Source: Eledone cirrhosa
Taxonomy: Eukaryota > Mollusca > Cephalopoda > Octopoda > Eledonidae
Length of the DNA: 64,000 nucleotides
Reading direction: 5' to 3'
Assembly (NCBI GenBank): GCA_964016885.1
Contig: OZ024744.1
Span: 21,134,098-21,198,097, forward strand
Shown here: piece after piece, positions 11,012 through 22,564 of the stretch
How positions within the stretch are numbered: the stretch's first letter is position 1
How the letters are laid out: each line of letters starts with the position of its first letter
The notes under the pieces: generated by a model
What the model was told of the DNA's origin: nothing
What the model saw: only the letters and a program-made list of their open reading frames with translations
The model's database searches: none
Translations under genes and position numbers: made by a program

Positions 11012-12587
11012 ACAGTTGAATCTTAATTACTGACTCGTTTTAACAACAGTTGAATCTTAAGAACTGACTCGTTTTAACGACAGCTGAATCTTAAGATAAA
11101 ACTCGTTTTAACAACAGTTGGATCTTAAGAACTGACTCGTTTTAACAACAGTTGAATCTTACGATAAAACTCGTTTTAACAACAGTTGAATCTTATGAAC
11201 TAACTCATTTTAACAACAGTTGAATCTTAAGTTAAGACTCGTTTTAACAACAGTTGAATCTTAAGAACTGACTCGTTTTAACAACAGTTGAATCTTAAGA
11301 CAAAACCCGTTTTAACAACAGTTGAATCTTAAGAACTGACTTGTTCTAACAACAGTTCAGCCTTAAGAACTGACTCGTTTTAACAACAGTTGAATCTTAA
11401 GATAAACCTCGTTTTAACAACAGTTTAATCTTAAGAACTGACTCGTTTTAACAATAGTTGAATCTCAAGAACTGACTCGTTTTAGCAACAGTTGAATCTT
11501 AAGATAACACTCGTTTTCATAACAGTTGAATCTTAAGAACTGTCTCGTTTTAACAACAGTTGAATTTTAAGATAAACCTCGTTTTGACAACAGTTGAATC
11601 TTAAGAACTGACTCGTTTTAACAACAGTTAAATCTTAATAACTGACTCGATTTAACAACAGTTGAATGTTAAGATAAAACTCGTTTTAACTATAGTTGAA
11701 TCTTAAGAACTGACTCGTTTTAACAACAGTTGAATATTAAGATAAAACTCGTTTTAACAACTGTTGAATCTTAAGAACTGACTCGTTTTAACAACAGCTG
11801 AATCTTAAGATAAAACTCGTTTTAACAACAGTTGAATCTTAAGAAATGACTCGTTTTAACAACAGTTGAATCTTAAGAACTGACTCGTTTTAACAACAGT
11901 TGAATGTTAAGATAAAACTCGTTTTAACAATAGTGGAATCTTAAGAACTGACTCGTTTTAACAACAGTTGAATCTTAAGATAAAACTTGTTTTAACAACA
12001 GTTGAATCTTAAGAACTGACTCGGTTTAACAACAGCTGAATCTTAAGATAAAACTCGTTTTAACAACAGTTCAAACTTAAGAAATGACTCGTTTTAACAA
12101 AAGTTGAATCTTATGAACTCACTCATTTTAACAACAGTTGAATCTTAAGATAACATTCGTTTTAACAACAGTTGAATCTTAAGAACTGATTCGTTTTAAC
12201 AACAGTTGAATCTTAAGATAAAACTCGTTTTAACAACACGTGAATCTTAAGAACGGACTCGTTTTAACAACACCTGAATCTTAAGATAAAACTCGTTTTA
12301 ACAACAGTTGAATCTTAAGAACTGATTCGTTTTAACAACAGTTCAAACTTAAGAACTGACTCATTTTAACAACAGTTGAATCTTATGAACTGACTCATTT
12401 TAACAACAGTTGAATCTTAAGATAACATTCGTTTTAACAACAGTTGAATCTTAAGAACTGACTCGTTTTAACAACAGTTGAATCTTAAGATAAAACTCGT
12501 TTTAACAACAGTTGAATCTTAAGAACTGACTCGTTTTAACGACAGCTGAATCTTAAGATAAATCTCGTTTTAACAAGAGTTGAATCT
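11012..12587. repeat. Module P, copy 2
   Basis: It matches 265-1,840 at offset 10,747 (TTGGATC at 11118, CATAAC at 11518, CAGTTCAAAC at 12068). Private differences include CTATAGTTG at about 11,690 (CAATAGTTG elsewhere) and GACTCGGTTTAAC near 12,020. Confidence 0.8.
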
Positions 12588-15229
12588 TAAAGATAAAACT
12601 CGCTTTAACAACAGTTGAATCTTAAGAACTGACTCGTTTTAACAACAGTTGAATCTTAAGACAAAACCCGTTTTAACAACAGTTGAATATTAAGAACTGT
12701 CTCGTTTTAACAACAGTTGAATTTTAAGATAAAACTCGTTTTAACAATAGTTGTATCTTAAGAACTGACTCGTTTTAACAACAGTTGAATCTTCAAATAA
12801 AACTCGTTTTAACAACAGTTGAATCTTAAGAACTGACTCGTTTTAACAACAGTTGAATGTTAAGATAAAACTCGTTTTAACAATAGTGGAATCTTAAGAA
12901 CTGACTCGTTTTAACAACAGTTGAATCTTAAGATAAAACTCGTTTTAACAACAGTTGAATCTTAAGAACTGACTCGTTTTAACGACAGATGAATCTTAAG
13001 ATAAAACTCGTTTTAACAACAGTTCAAACTTAAGAAATGACTCGTTTTAACAACAGTTGAATCTTATGAACTGACTCATTTTAACAACAGTTGAATCTTA
13101 AGAACTGATTCGTTTTAACAACAGTTGAATCTTAAGATAAAACTCGTTTTAACAACAGTTGAATCTTAAGAACTGACTCGTTTTAACAACAGCTGAATCT
13201 TAAGATAAAACTCGTTTTAACAACAGTTGATTCTTAAGAACTGACTCGTTTTAACAACAGCTGAATCTTAAGATAAAACTCGTTTTAACAACAGTTGAAT
13301 CTTAAGATAAAACTCGTTTTAACAACAGTTGAATCTTAAGAACTGACTCGTTTTAACAACAGTTGAATCTTAAGATAAAACTCGTTTTAACAACAGTTGA
13401 ATCTTATGAACTAACTCATTTTAACAACAGTTGAATCTTAAGTTAAGAATCGTTTTAACAACAGTTGAATCTTAAGAACTGACTCGTTTTAACGACAGCT
13501 GAATCTTAAGATAAAACTCGTTTTAACAACAGTTGGATCTTAAGAACTGACTCGTTTTAACAACAGTTGAATCTTACGATAAAACTCGTTTTAACAACAG
13601 TTGAATCTTATGAACTAACTCATTTTAACAACAGTTGAATCTTAAGTTAAGACTCGTTTTAACAACAGTTGAATCTTAAGAACTGACTCGTTTTAACAAC
13701 AGTTGAATCTTAAGACAAAACCCGTTTTAACAACAGTTGAATCTTAAGAACTGACTTGTTCTAACAACAGTTCAGCCTTAAGAACTGACTCGTTTTAACA
13801 ACAGTTGAATCTTAAGATAAACCTCGTTTTAACAACAGTTTAATCTTAAGAACTGACTCGTTTTAACAATAGTTGAATCTCAAGAACTGACTCGTTTTAG
13901 CAACAGTTGAATCTTAAGATAACACTCGTTTTCATAACAGTTGAATCTTAAGAACTGTCTCGTTTTAACAACAGTTGAATTTTAAGATAAACCTCGTTTT
14001 GACAACAGTTGAATCTTAAGAACTGACTCGTTTTAACAACAGTTAAATCTTAATAACTGACTCGATTTAACAACAGTTGAATGTTAAGATAAAACTCGTT
14101 TTAACAATAGTTGAATCTTAAGAACTGACTCGTTTTAACAACAGTTGAATATTAAGATAAAACTCGTTTTAACAACTGTTGAATCTTAAGAACTGACTCG
14201 TTTTAACAACAGCTGAATCTTAAGATAAAACTCGTTTTAACAACAGTTGAATCTTAAGAACTGACTCGTTTTAACAACAGTTGAATCTTAAGAACTGACT
14301 CGTTTTAACAACAGTTGAATGTTAAGATAAAACTCGTTTTAACAATAGTGGAATCTTAAGAACTGACTCGTTTTAACAACAGTTGAATCTTAAGATAAAA
14401 CTTGTTTTAACAACAGTTGAATCTTAAGAACTGACTCGTTTTAACAACAGCTGAATCTTAAGATAAAACTCGTTTTAACAACAGTTCAAACTTAAGAAAT
14501 GACTCGTTTTAACAAAAGTTGAATCTTATGAACTCACTCATTTTAACAACAGTTGAATCTTAAGATAACATTCGTTTTAACAACAGTTGAATCTTAAGAA
14601 CTGATTCGTTTTAACAACAGTTGAATCTTAAGATAAAACTCGATTTAACAACACGTGAATCTTAAGAACGGACTCGTTTTAACAACACCTGAATCTTAAG
14701 ATAAAACTCGTTTTAACAACAGTTGAATCTTAAGAACTGATTCGTTTTAACAACAGTTCAAACTTAAGAACTGACTCATTTTAACAACAGTTGAATCTTA
14801 TGAACTGACTCATTTTAACAACAGTTGAATCTTAAGATAACATTCGTTTTAACAACAGTTGAATCTTAAGAACTGACTCGTTTTAACAACAGTTGAATCT
14901 TAAAGATAAAACTCGTGTCGACAACAGTTGAATCTTAAGAACTGACTCGTTTTAACAACAGCTGAATCTTAAGATAAAACTCGTTTTAACAACAGTTGAA
15001 TCTTAAGATAAAACTTGTTTTAACAACAGTTGAATCTCAAGAACTGACTCGTTTTAACGACAGCTGAATCTTAAGATAAACCTCGTTTTAACAACAGTTC
15101 AAACTTAAGAAATGACTCGTTTTAACAACAGTTGAATCTTATGAACTGACTCATTTTAACAACAGTTGAATCTTAAGAACTGATTCGTTTTAACAACAGC
15201 TGAATCTTAAGATAAAACTCGTTTTAACA
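12588..15229. repeat. Module Q, copy 3
   Basis: It matches copy 2 at offset 5,407 throughout (TTGATTCTT at 13228, TTGGATC at 13533, CATAAC at 13933, GTCGAC at 14917), so it also keeps the monomer missing from copies 1 and 4. A private change is CTCGATTTAAC near 14,640. Confidence 0.82.
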
Positions 15230-16805
15230 ACAGTTGAATCTTAATTACTGACTCGTTTTAACAACAGCTGAATCTTAAGAACTGACTCGTTTTAACGACA
15301 GCTGAATCTTAAGATAAAACTCGTTTTAACAACAGTTGGATCTTAAGAACTGACTCGTTTTAACAACAGTTGAATCTTACGATAAAACTCGTTTTAACAA
15401 CAGTTGAATCTTATGAACTAACTCATTTTAACAACAGTTGAATCTTAAGTTAAGACTCGTTTTAACAACAGTTGAATCTTAAGAACTGACTCGTTTTAAC
15501 AACAGTTGAATCTTAAGACAAAACCCGTTTTAACAACAGTTGAATCTTAAGAACTGACTTGTTCTAACAACAGTTCAGCCTTAAGAACTGACTCGTTTTA
15601 ACAACAGTTGAATCTTAAGATAAACCTCGTTTTAACAACAGTTTAATCTTAAGAACTGACTCGTTTTAACAATAGTTGAATCTCAAGAACTGACTCGTTT
15701 TAGCAACAGTTGAATCTTAAGATAACACTCGTTTTCATAACAGTTGAATCTTAAGAACTGTCTCGTTTTAACAACAGTTGAATTTTAAGATAAACCTCGT
15801 TTTGACAACAGTTGAATCTTAAGAACTGACTCGTTTTAACAACAGTTAAATCTTAATAACTGACTCGATTTAACAACAGTTGAATGTTAAGATAAAACTC
15901 GTTTTAACAATAGTTGAATCTTAAGAACTGACTCGTTTTAACAACAGTTGAATATTAAGATAAAACTCGTTTTAACAACTGTTGAATCTTAAGAACTGAC
16001 TCGTTTTAACAACAGCTGAATCTTAAGATAAAACTCGTTTTAACAACAGTTGAATCTTAAGAAATGACTCGTTTTAACAACAGTTGAATCTTAAGAACTG
16101 ACTCGTTTTAACAACAGTTGAATGTTAAGATAAAACTCGTTTTAACAATAGTGGAATCTTAAGAACTGACTCGTTTTAACAACAGTTGAATCTTAAGATA
16201 AAACTTGTTTTAACAACAGTTGAATCTTAAGAACTGACTCGTTTTAACAACAGCTGAATCTTAAGATAAAACTCGTTTTAACAACAGTTCAAACTTAAGA
16301 AATGACTCGTTTTAACAAAAGTTGAATCTTATGAACTCACTCATTTTAACAACAGTTGAATCTTAAGATAACATTCGTTTTAACAACAGTTGAATCTTAA
16401 GAACTGATTCGTTTTAACAACAGTTGAATCTTAAGATAAAACTCGTTTTAACAACACGTGAATCTTAAGAACGGACTCGTTTTAACAACACCTGAATCTT
16501 AAGATAAAACTCGTTTTAACAACAGTTGAATCTTAAGAACTGATTCGTTTTAACAACAGTTCAAACTTAAGAACTGACTCATTTTAACAACAGTTGAATC
16601 TTATGAACTGACTCATTTTAACAACAGTTGAATCTTAAGATAACATTCGTTTTAACAACAGTTGAATCTTAAGAACTGACTCGTTTTAACAACAGTTGAA
16701 TCTTAAGATAAAACTCGTTTTAACAACAGTTGAATCTTAAGAACTGACTCGTTTTAACGACAGCTGAATCTTAAGATAAATCTCGTTTTAACAAGAGTTG
16801 AATCT
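15230..16805. repeat. Module P, copy 3
   Basis: It matches copy 1 at offset 14,965 and copy 2 at offset 4,218 (TTGGATC at 15336, CATAAC at 15736, CAGTTCAAAC at 16286). It follows directly on Q copy 3 through the CTTAATTACTG monomer, so R and S are absent at this junction. Confidence 0.8.
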
Positions 16806-19440
16806 TAAAGATAAAACTCGCTTTAACAACAGTTGAATCTTAAGAACTGACTCGTTTTAACAACAGTTGAATCTTAAGACAAAACCCGTTTTAACAACAG
16901 TTGAATATTAAGAACTGTCTCGTTTTAACAACAGTTGAATTTTAAGATAAAACTCGTTTTAACAATAGTTGTATCTTAAGAACTGACTCGTTTTAACAAC
17001 AGTTGAATCTTCAAATAAAACTCGTTTTAACAACAGTTGAATCTTAAGAACTGACTCGTTTTAACAACAGTTGAATGTTAAGATAAAACTCGTTTTAACA
17101 ATAGTGGAATCTTAAGAACTGACTCGTTTTAACAACAGTTGAATCTTAAGATAAAACTCGTTTTAACAACAGTTGAATCTTAAGAACTGACTCGTTTTAA
17201 CGACAGATGAATCTTAAGATAAAACTCGTTTTAACAACAGTTCAAACTTAAGAAATGACTCGTTTTAACAACAGTTGAATCTTATGAACTGACTCATTTT
17301 AACAACAGTTGAATCTTAAGAACTGATTCGTTTTAACAACAGTTGAATCTTAAGATAAAACTCGTTTTAACAACAGTTGAATCTTAAGAACTGACTCGTT
17401 TTAACAACAGCTGAATCTTAAGATAAAACTCGTTTTAACAACAGTTGATTCTTAAGAACTGACTCGTTTTAACAACAGCTGAATCTTAAGATAAAACTCG
17501 TTTTAACAACAGTTGAATCTTAAGATAAAACTCGTTTTAACAACAGTTGAATCTTAAGAACTGACTCGTTTTAACAACAGTTGAATCTTAAGATAAAACT
17601 CGTTTTAACAACAGTTGAATCTTATGAACTAACTCATTTTAACAACAGTTGAATCTTAAGTTAAGAATCGTTTTAACAACAGTTGAATCTTAAGAACTGA
17701 CTCGTTTTAACGACAGCTGAATCTTAAGATAAAACTCGTTTTAACAACAGTTGGATCTTAAGAACTGACTCGTTTTAACAACAGTTGAATCTTACGATAA
17801 AACTCGTTTTAACAACAGTTGAATCTTATGAACTAACTCATTTTAACAACAGTTGAATCTTAAGTTAAGACTCGTTTTAACAACAGTTGAATCTTAAGAA
17901 CTGACTCGTTTTAACAACAGTTGAATCTTAAGACAAAACCCGTTTTAACAACAGTTGAATCTTAAGAACTGACTTGTTCTAACAACAGTTCAGCCTTAAG
18001 AACTGACTCGTTTTAACAACAGTTGAATCTTAAGATAAACCTCGTTTTAACAACAGTTTAATCTTAAGAACTGACTCGTTTTAACAATAGTTGAATCTCA
18101 AGAACTGACTCGTTTTAGCAACAGTTGAATCTTAAGATAACACTCGTTTTCATAACAGTTGAATCTTAAGAACTGTCTCGTTTTAACAACAGTTGAATTT
18201 TAAGATAAACCTCGTTTTGACAACAGTTGAATCTTAAGAACTGACTCGTTTTAACAACAGTTAAATCTTAATAACTGACTCGATTTAACAACAGTTGAAT
18301 GTTAAGATAAAACTCGTTTTAACAATATTTGAATCTTAAGAACTGACTCGTTTTAACAACAGTTGAATATTAAGATAAAACTCGTTTTAACAACTGTTGA
18401 ATCTTAAGAACTGACTCGTTTTAACAACAGCTGAATCTTAAGATAAAACTCGTTTTAACAACAGTTGAATCTTAAGAACTGACTCGTTTTAACAACAGTT
18501 GAATCTTAAGAACTGACTCGTTTTAACAACAGTTGAATGTTAAGATAAAACTCGTTTTAACAATAGTGGAATCTTAAGAACTGACTCGTTTTAACAACAG
18601 TTGAATCTTAAGATAAAACTTGTTTTAACAACAGTTCAGCCTTAAGAACTGACTCGTTTTAACAACAGCTGAATCTTAAGATAAAACTCGTTTTAACAAC
18701 AGTTCAAACTTATGAACTCACTCATTTTAACAACAGTTGAATCTTAAGATAACATTCGTTTTAACAACAGTTGAATCTTAAGAACTGATTCGTTTTAACA
18801 ACAGTTGAATCTTAAGATAAAACTCGTTTTAACAACACGTGAATCTTAAGAACGGACTCGTTTTAACAACACCTGAATCTTAAGATAAAACTCGTTTTAA
18901 CAACAGTTGAATCTTAAGAACTGATTCGTTTTAACAACAGTTCAAACTTAAGAACTGACTCATTTTAACAACAGTTGAATCTTATGAACTGACTCATTTT
19001 AACAACAGTTGAATCTTAAGATAACATTCGTTTTAACAACAGTTGAATCTTAAGAACTGACTCGTTTTAACAACAGTTGAATCTTAAAGATAAAACTCGT
19101 GTCGACAACAGTTGAATCTTAAGAACTGACTCGTTTTAACAACAGCTGAATCTTAAGATAAAACTCGTTTTAACAACAGTTGAATCTTAAGATAAAACTT
19201 GTTTTAACAACAGTTGAATCTCAAGAACTGACTCGTTTTAACGACAGCTGAATCTTAAGATAAAACTCGTTTTAACAACAGTTCAAACTTAAGAAATGAC
19301 TCGTTTTAACAACAGTTGAATCTTATGAACTGACTCATTTTAACAACAGTTGAATCTTAAGAACTGATTCGTTTTAACAACAGCTGAATCTTAAGATAAA
19401 ACTCGTCTTAACAACAGTTGAATCTTAAGAACTGACTCGT
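16806..19440. repeat. Module Q, copy 4
   Basis: It matches copy 1 at offset 14,965, including the shared one-monomer deletion near 18,706 and the CAGTTCAGCC replacement at about 18,644. Landmarks are TTGATTCTT at 17446, CATAAC at 18151 and GTCGAC at 19101. The private CGTCTTAAC change is at about 19,407. Confidence 0.82.
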
Positions 19441-20640
19441 TTTAACAACAGCTGAATCTTAAGAACTGACTCGTTTTAACAACAGTTGAATCTTAAGAAC
19501 TGACTCGTTTTAACAACAGCTGAATCTTAAGATAAAACTCGTTTTAACAATAGTTGAATCTTAAGATAAAACTCGTTTTAACAACAGTTGAATCTTAAGA
19601 ACTGACTCTTTTTAACAACAGTTGAATCTTAAGATAAAACTCGTTTTAACAACAGTTGAATCTTATGAGCTAACTCATTTTAACAACAGTTGAATCTTAA
19701 GTTAAGACTCGTTTTAACAACAGTTGAATCTTAAGAACTGACTCGTTTTAACAACAGCTGAATCTTAAGATAAAACTCGTTTTAACAACAGTTGAATCTT
19801 AAGAACAGACTCGTTTTAACAACAGCTGAATCTTAAGATAAAATTCGTTTTAACAACAGTTGAATCTTAAGATAAAACTCGTTTTAACAACAGTTGAATC
19901 TTAAGTACTGACTCGTTTTAACAACAGTTGAATCTTAAGATAAAACTCGTTTTAACAACAGTTGAATCTTATGAGCTAATTCATTTTAACAACAGTTGAA
20001 TCTTAAGTTAAGACTCGTTTTAACAACAGTTGAATCTTAAGAACTGACTCGTTTTAACGACAGCTGAATCTTAAGACAAAACCCGTTTTAACAACAGTTG
20101 AATCTTAAGAACTGTCTCGTTTTAACAACAGTTGAATCTTAAGATAAACCTCGTTTTAACAACAGTTTAATCTTAAGAACTGACTCGTTTTAACAACAGT
20201 TGAATCTTAAGACAAAACTCGTTTTAACAACAGTTGAATCTTAAGAACTGACTTGTTCTAACAACAGTTCAGCCTTAAGAACTGACTCGTTTTAAAACAG
20301 TTGAATCGTTAGAACTGACTCGTTTTAACAACAGTTGAATCTTAAAATAAAACTCGTTTTAACAATAGTTGAATCTCAAGAACTGACTCGTTTTAGCAAC
20401 AGTTGAATCTTAAGATAACACTCGTTTTCATAACAGTTGAATCTTAAGAACTGTCTCGTTTTAACAACAGTTGAATTTTAAGATAAACCTCGTTTTGACA
20501 ACAGTTGAATCTTAAGAACTGACTCGTTTTAACAACAATTAAATCTTAATAACTGACTCGTTTTAACAACAGTTGAATGTTAAGATAAAACTCGTTTTAA
20601 CAACAGTTGAATCTTAATTACTGACTCGTTTTAACAACAG
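19441..20640. repeat. Module R, copy 3
   Basis: It matches 4,476-5,675 at offset 14,965, with the 33-mer/CGTTAG pair near 20,307 and CATAAC at 20429. It keeps the CTAATTCATT variant of copy 1, which supports descent from copy 1 and not copy 2. Confidence 0.8.
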
Positions 20641-22145
20641 TTGAATGTTAAGATAAAACTCGTTTTAACAATAGTGGAATCTTAAGAACTGACTCGTTTT
20701 AACAACAGTTGAATCTTAAGATAAAACTCGTTTTAACAACAGTTGAATCTTAAGAACTGACTCGTTTTAACAACAGCTGAATCTTAAGATAAAACTCGTT
20801 TTAACAACAGTTCAAACTTAAGAAATGACTCGTTTTAACAAAAGTTGAATCTTATGAACTCACTCATTTTAACAACAGTTGAATCTTAAGATAACATTCG
20901 TTTTAACAACAGTTGAATCTTAAGAACTGATTCGTTTTAACAACAGTTGAATCTTAAGATAAAACTCGTTTTAACAACACTTGAATCTTAAGAATGGACT
21001 CGTTTTAACAACACCTGAATCTTAAGATAAAACTGGTTTTAACAACAGTTGAATCTTAAGAACTGATTCGTTTTAACAACAGTTCAAACTTAAGAACTGA
21101 CTCGTTTTAACAACAGTTGAATCTTATGAACTGACTCATTTTAACAACAGTTGAATCTTAAGATAACATTCGTTTTAACAACAGTTGAATCTTAAGAACT
21201 GACTCGTTTTAACAACAGTTGAATCTTAAAGATAAAACTCGTTTCGACAACAGTTGAATCTTAAGAACTGACTCGTTTTAACAACAGCTGAATCTTAAGA
21301 TAAAACTCGTTTTAACAACAGTTGAATCTTAAGATAAAACTCGTTTTAACAACAGTTGAATCTTAAGAACTGACTCGTTTTAACGACAGCTGAATCTTAA
21401 GATAAAACTCGTTTTAATAACAGTTCAAACTTAAGAAATGACTCGTTTTAACAACAGTTGAATCTTATGAACTGACTCATTTTAACAACAGTTGAATCTT
21501 AAGAACTGATTCGTTTTAACAACAGCTGAATCTTAAGATAAAACTCGTTTTAACAACAGTTGAATCTTAAGAACTGACTCGATTTAACGACAGCTGAATC
21601 TTAAGATAAAACTCGTTTTAATAACAGTTCAAACTTAAGAAATGACTCGTTTTAACAACAGTTGAATCTTATGAACTGACTCATTTTAACAACAGTTGAA
21701 TCTTAAGAACTGATTCGTTTTAACAACAGCTGAATCTTAAGTTAAGACTCGTTTTAACAACAGTTGAATCTTAAGAACTGACTCGTTTTAACAACAGCTG
21801 AATCTTAAGATAAAACTCGTTTTAACAACAGTTGAATCTTAAGAACTGACTCGTTTTAACAACAGCTGAATCTTAAGATAAAACTCGTTTTAACAACAGT
21901 TGAATATTAAGATAAAACTCGTTTTAACAACAGTTGAATCTTAAGTACTGACTCGTTTTAACAACAGTTGAATCTTAAGATAAAACTCGTTTTAACAACA
22001 GTTGAATCTTATGAGCTAACTCATTTTAACAACAGTTGAATCTTAATTTAAGACTCGTTTTAACAACAGTTGAATCTTAAGAACTGACTCGTTTTAACGA
22101 CAGCTGAATCTTAAGATAAAACTTGTTTTAACAACGGTTGAATCT
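20641..22145. repeat. Module S, copy 2
   Basis: It matches 5,676-7,180 at offset 14,965, ending with CGGTTGAATC at 22136. It is the last block of domain I. Confidence 0.78.
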
Positions 22146-22255
22146 TAAAGATAAATCTCGCTTTAACAACAGTTGAATCTTAAGAACTGACTCGTTTTAA
22201 CAACAGTTGAATCTTAAGACAAAACCCGTTTTAACAACAGTTGAATCTTAAGAAC

Positions 22256-22564
22256 TGTCTCGTTGTAACAACAGTTGATTCTTAAGATAAACCTCGTTTT
22301 AACAACAGTTTAATCTTAAAAACTGACTCGTTTTAACAACAGTTGAATCTTAAGACAAAACTCGTTTTAACAACAGTTGAATCTTAAGAACTGACTTGTT
22401 CTAACAACAGTTCAGCCTTAAGAACTGACTCGTTTTAAAACAGTTGAATCGTTAGAACTGACTCGTTTTAGCAACAGTTGAATCTTAAGATAAACCTCGT
22501 TTTAACAACAGTTGAATCTTAAGAACTGACTCGTTTTAACAACAGTTAAATCTTAATAACTGAC
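22256..22564. repeat. Transition stretch between domains I and II
   Basis: After the loss of the 14,965-bp match the array continues with R-like monomers (ATAAACCTCG, CAGTTTAATC, ACAAAACTCG, CAGTTCAGCC, 33-mer/CGTTAG). These lead into the 7.5-kb repeat at about 22,565. Private changes such as CGTTGTAAC and CTTAAAAACTG occur here. No unique sequence separates the domains. Confidence 0.65.

Larger units (their letters stand above)
1..14965. repeat. Domain I 14,965-bp higher-order repeat, copy 1
   Basis: Landmarks in this stretch recur exactly 14,965 bp downstream: CAGTTCAAAC at 1321 and 16286, the rare TTGATTCTT at 2481 and 17446, GTCGAC at 4136 and 19101, and CGGTTGAATC at 7171 and 22136. The unit is about 440 monomers plus 5 bp. 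It is itself made of modules (Q tail, P, Q, R, S, Q, R, P, Q). Its left end is probably cut by the window, so the phase chosen here is arbitrary. Confidence 0.9.
14966..22250. repeat. Domain I 14,965-bp higher-order repeat, partial copy 2
   Basis: This stretch repeats 1 to about 7,285 at offset 14,965. In the lines compared it is almost identical; the clearest internal difference is CGTCTTAAC at 19405 against CGTTTTAAC at 4440. Even rare errors such as the 34-bp deletion near 3741 are shared (near 18706). Between about 22,146 and 22,255 single differences begin, and beyond 22,256 the match is lost (CGTTGTAAC and TTGATTCTTAAG replace the expected subtypes). The second copy therefore ends after the S module, where copy 1 goes on to another Q. 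Confidence 0.88.
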
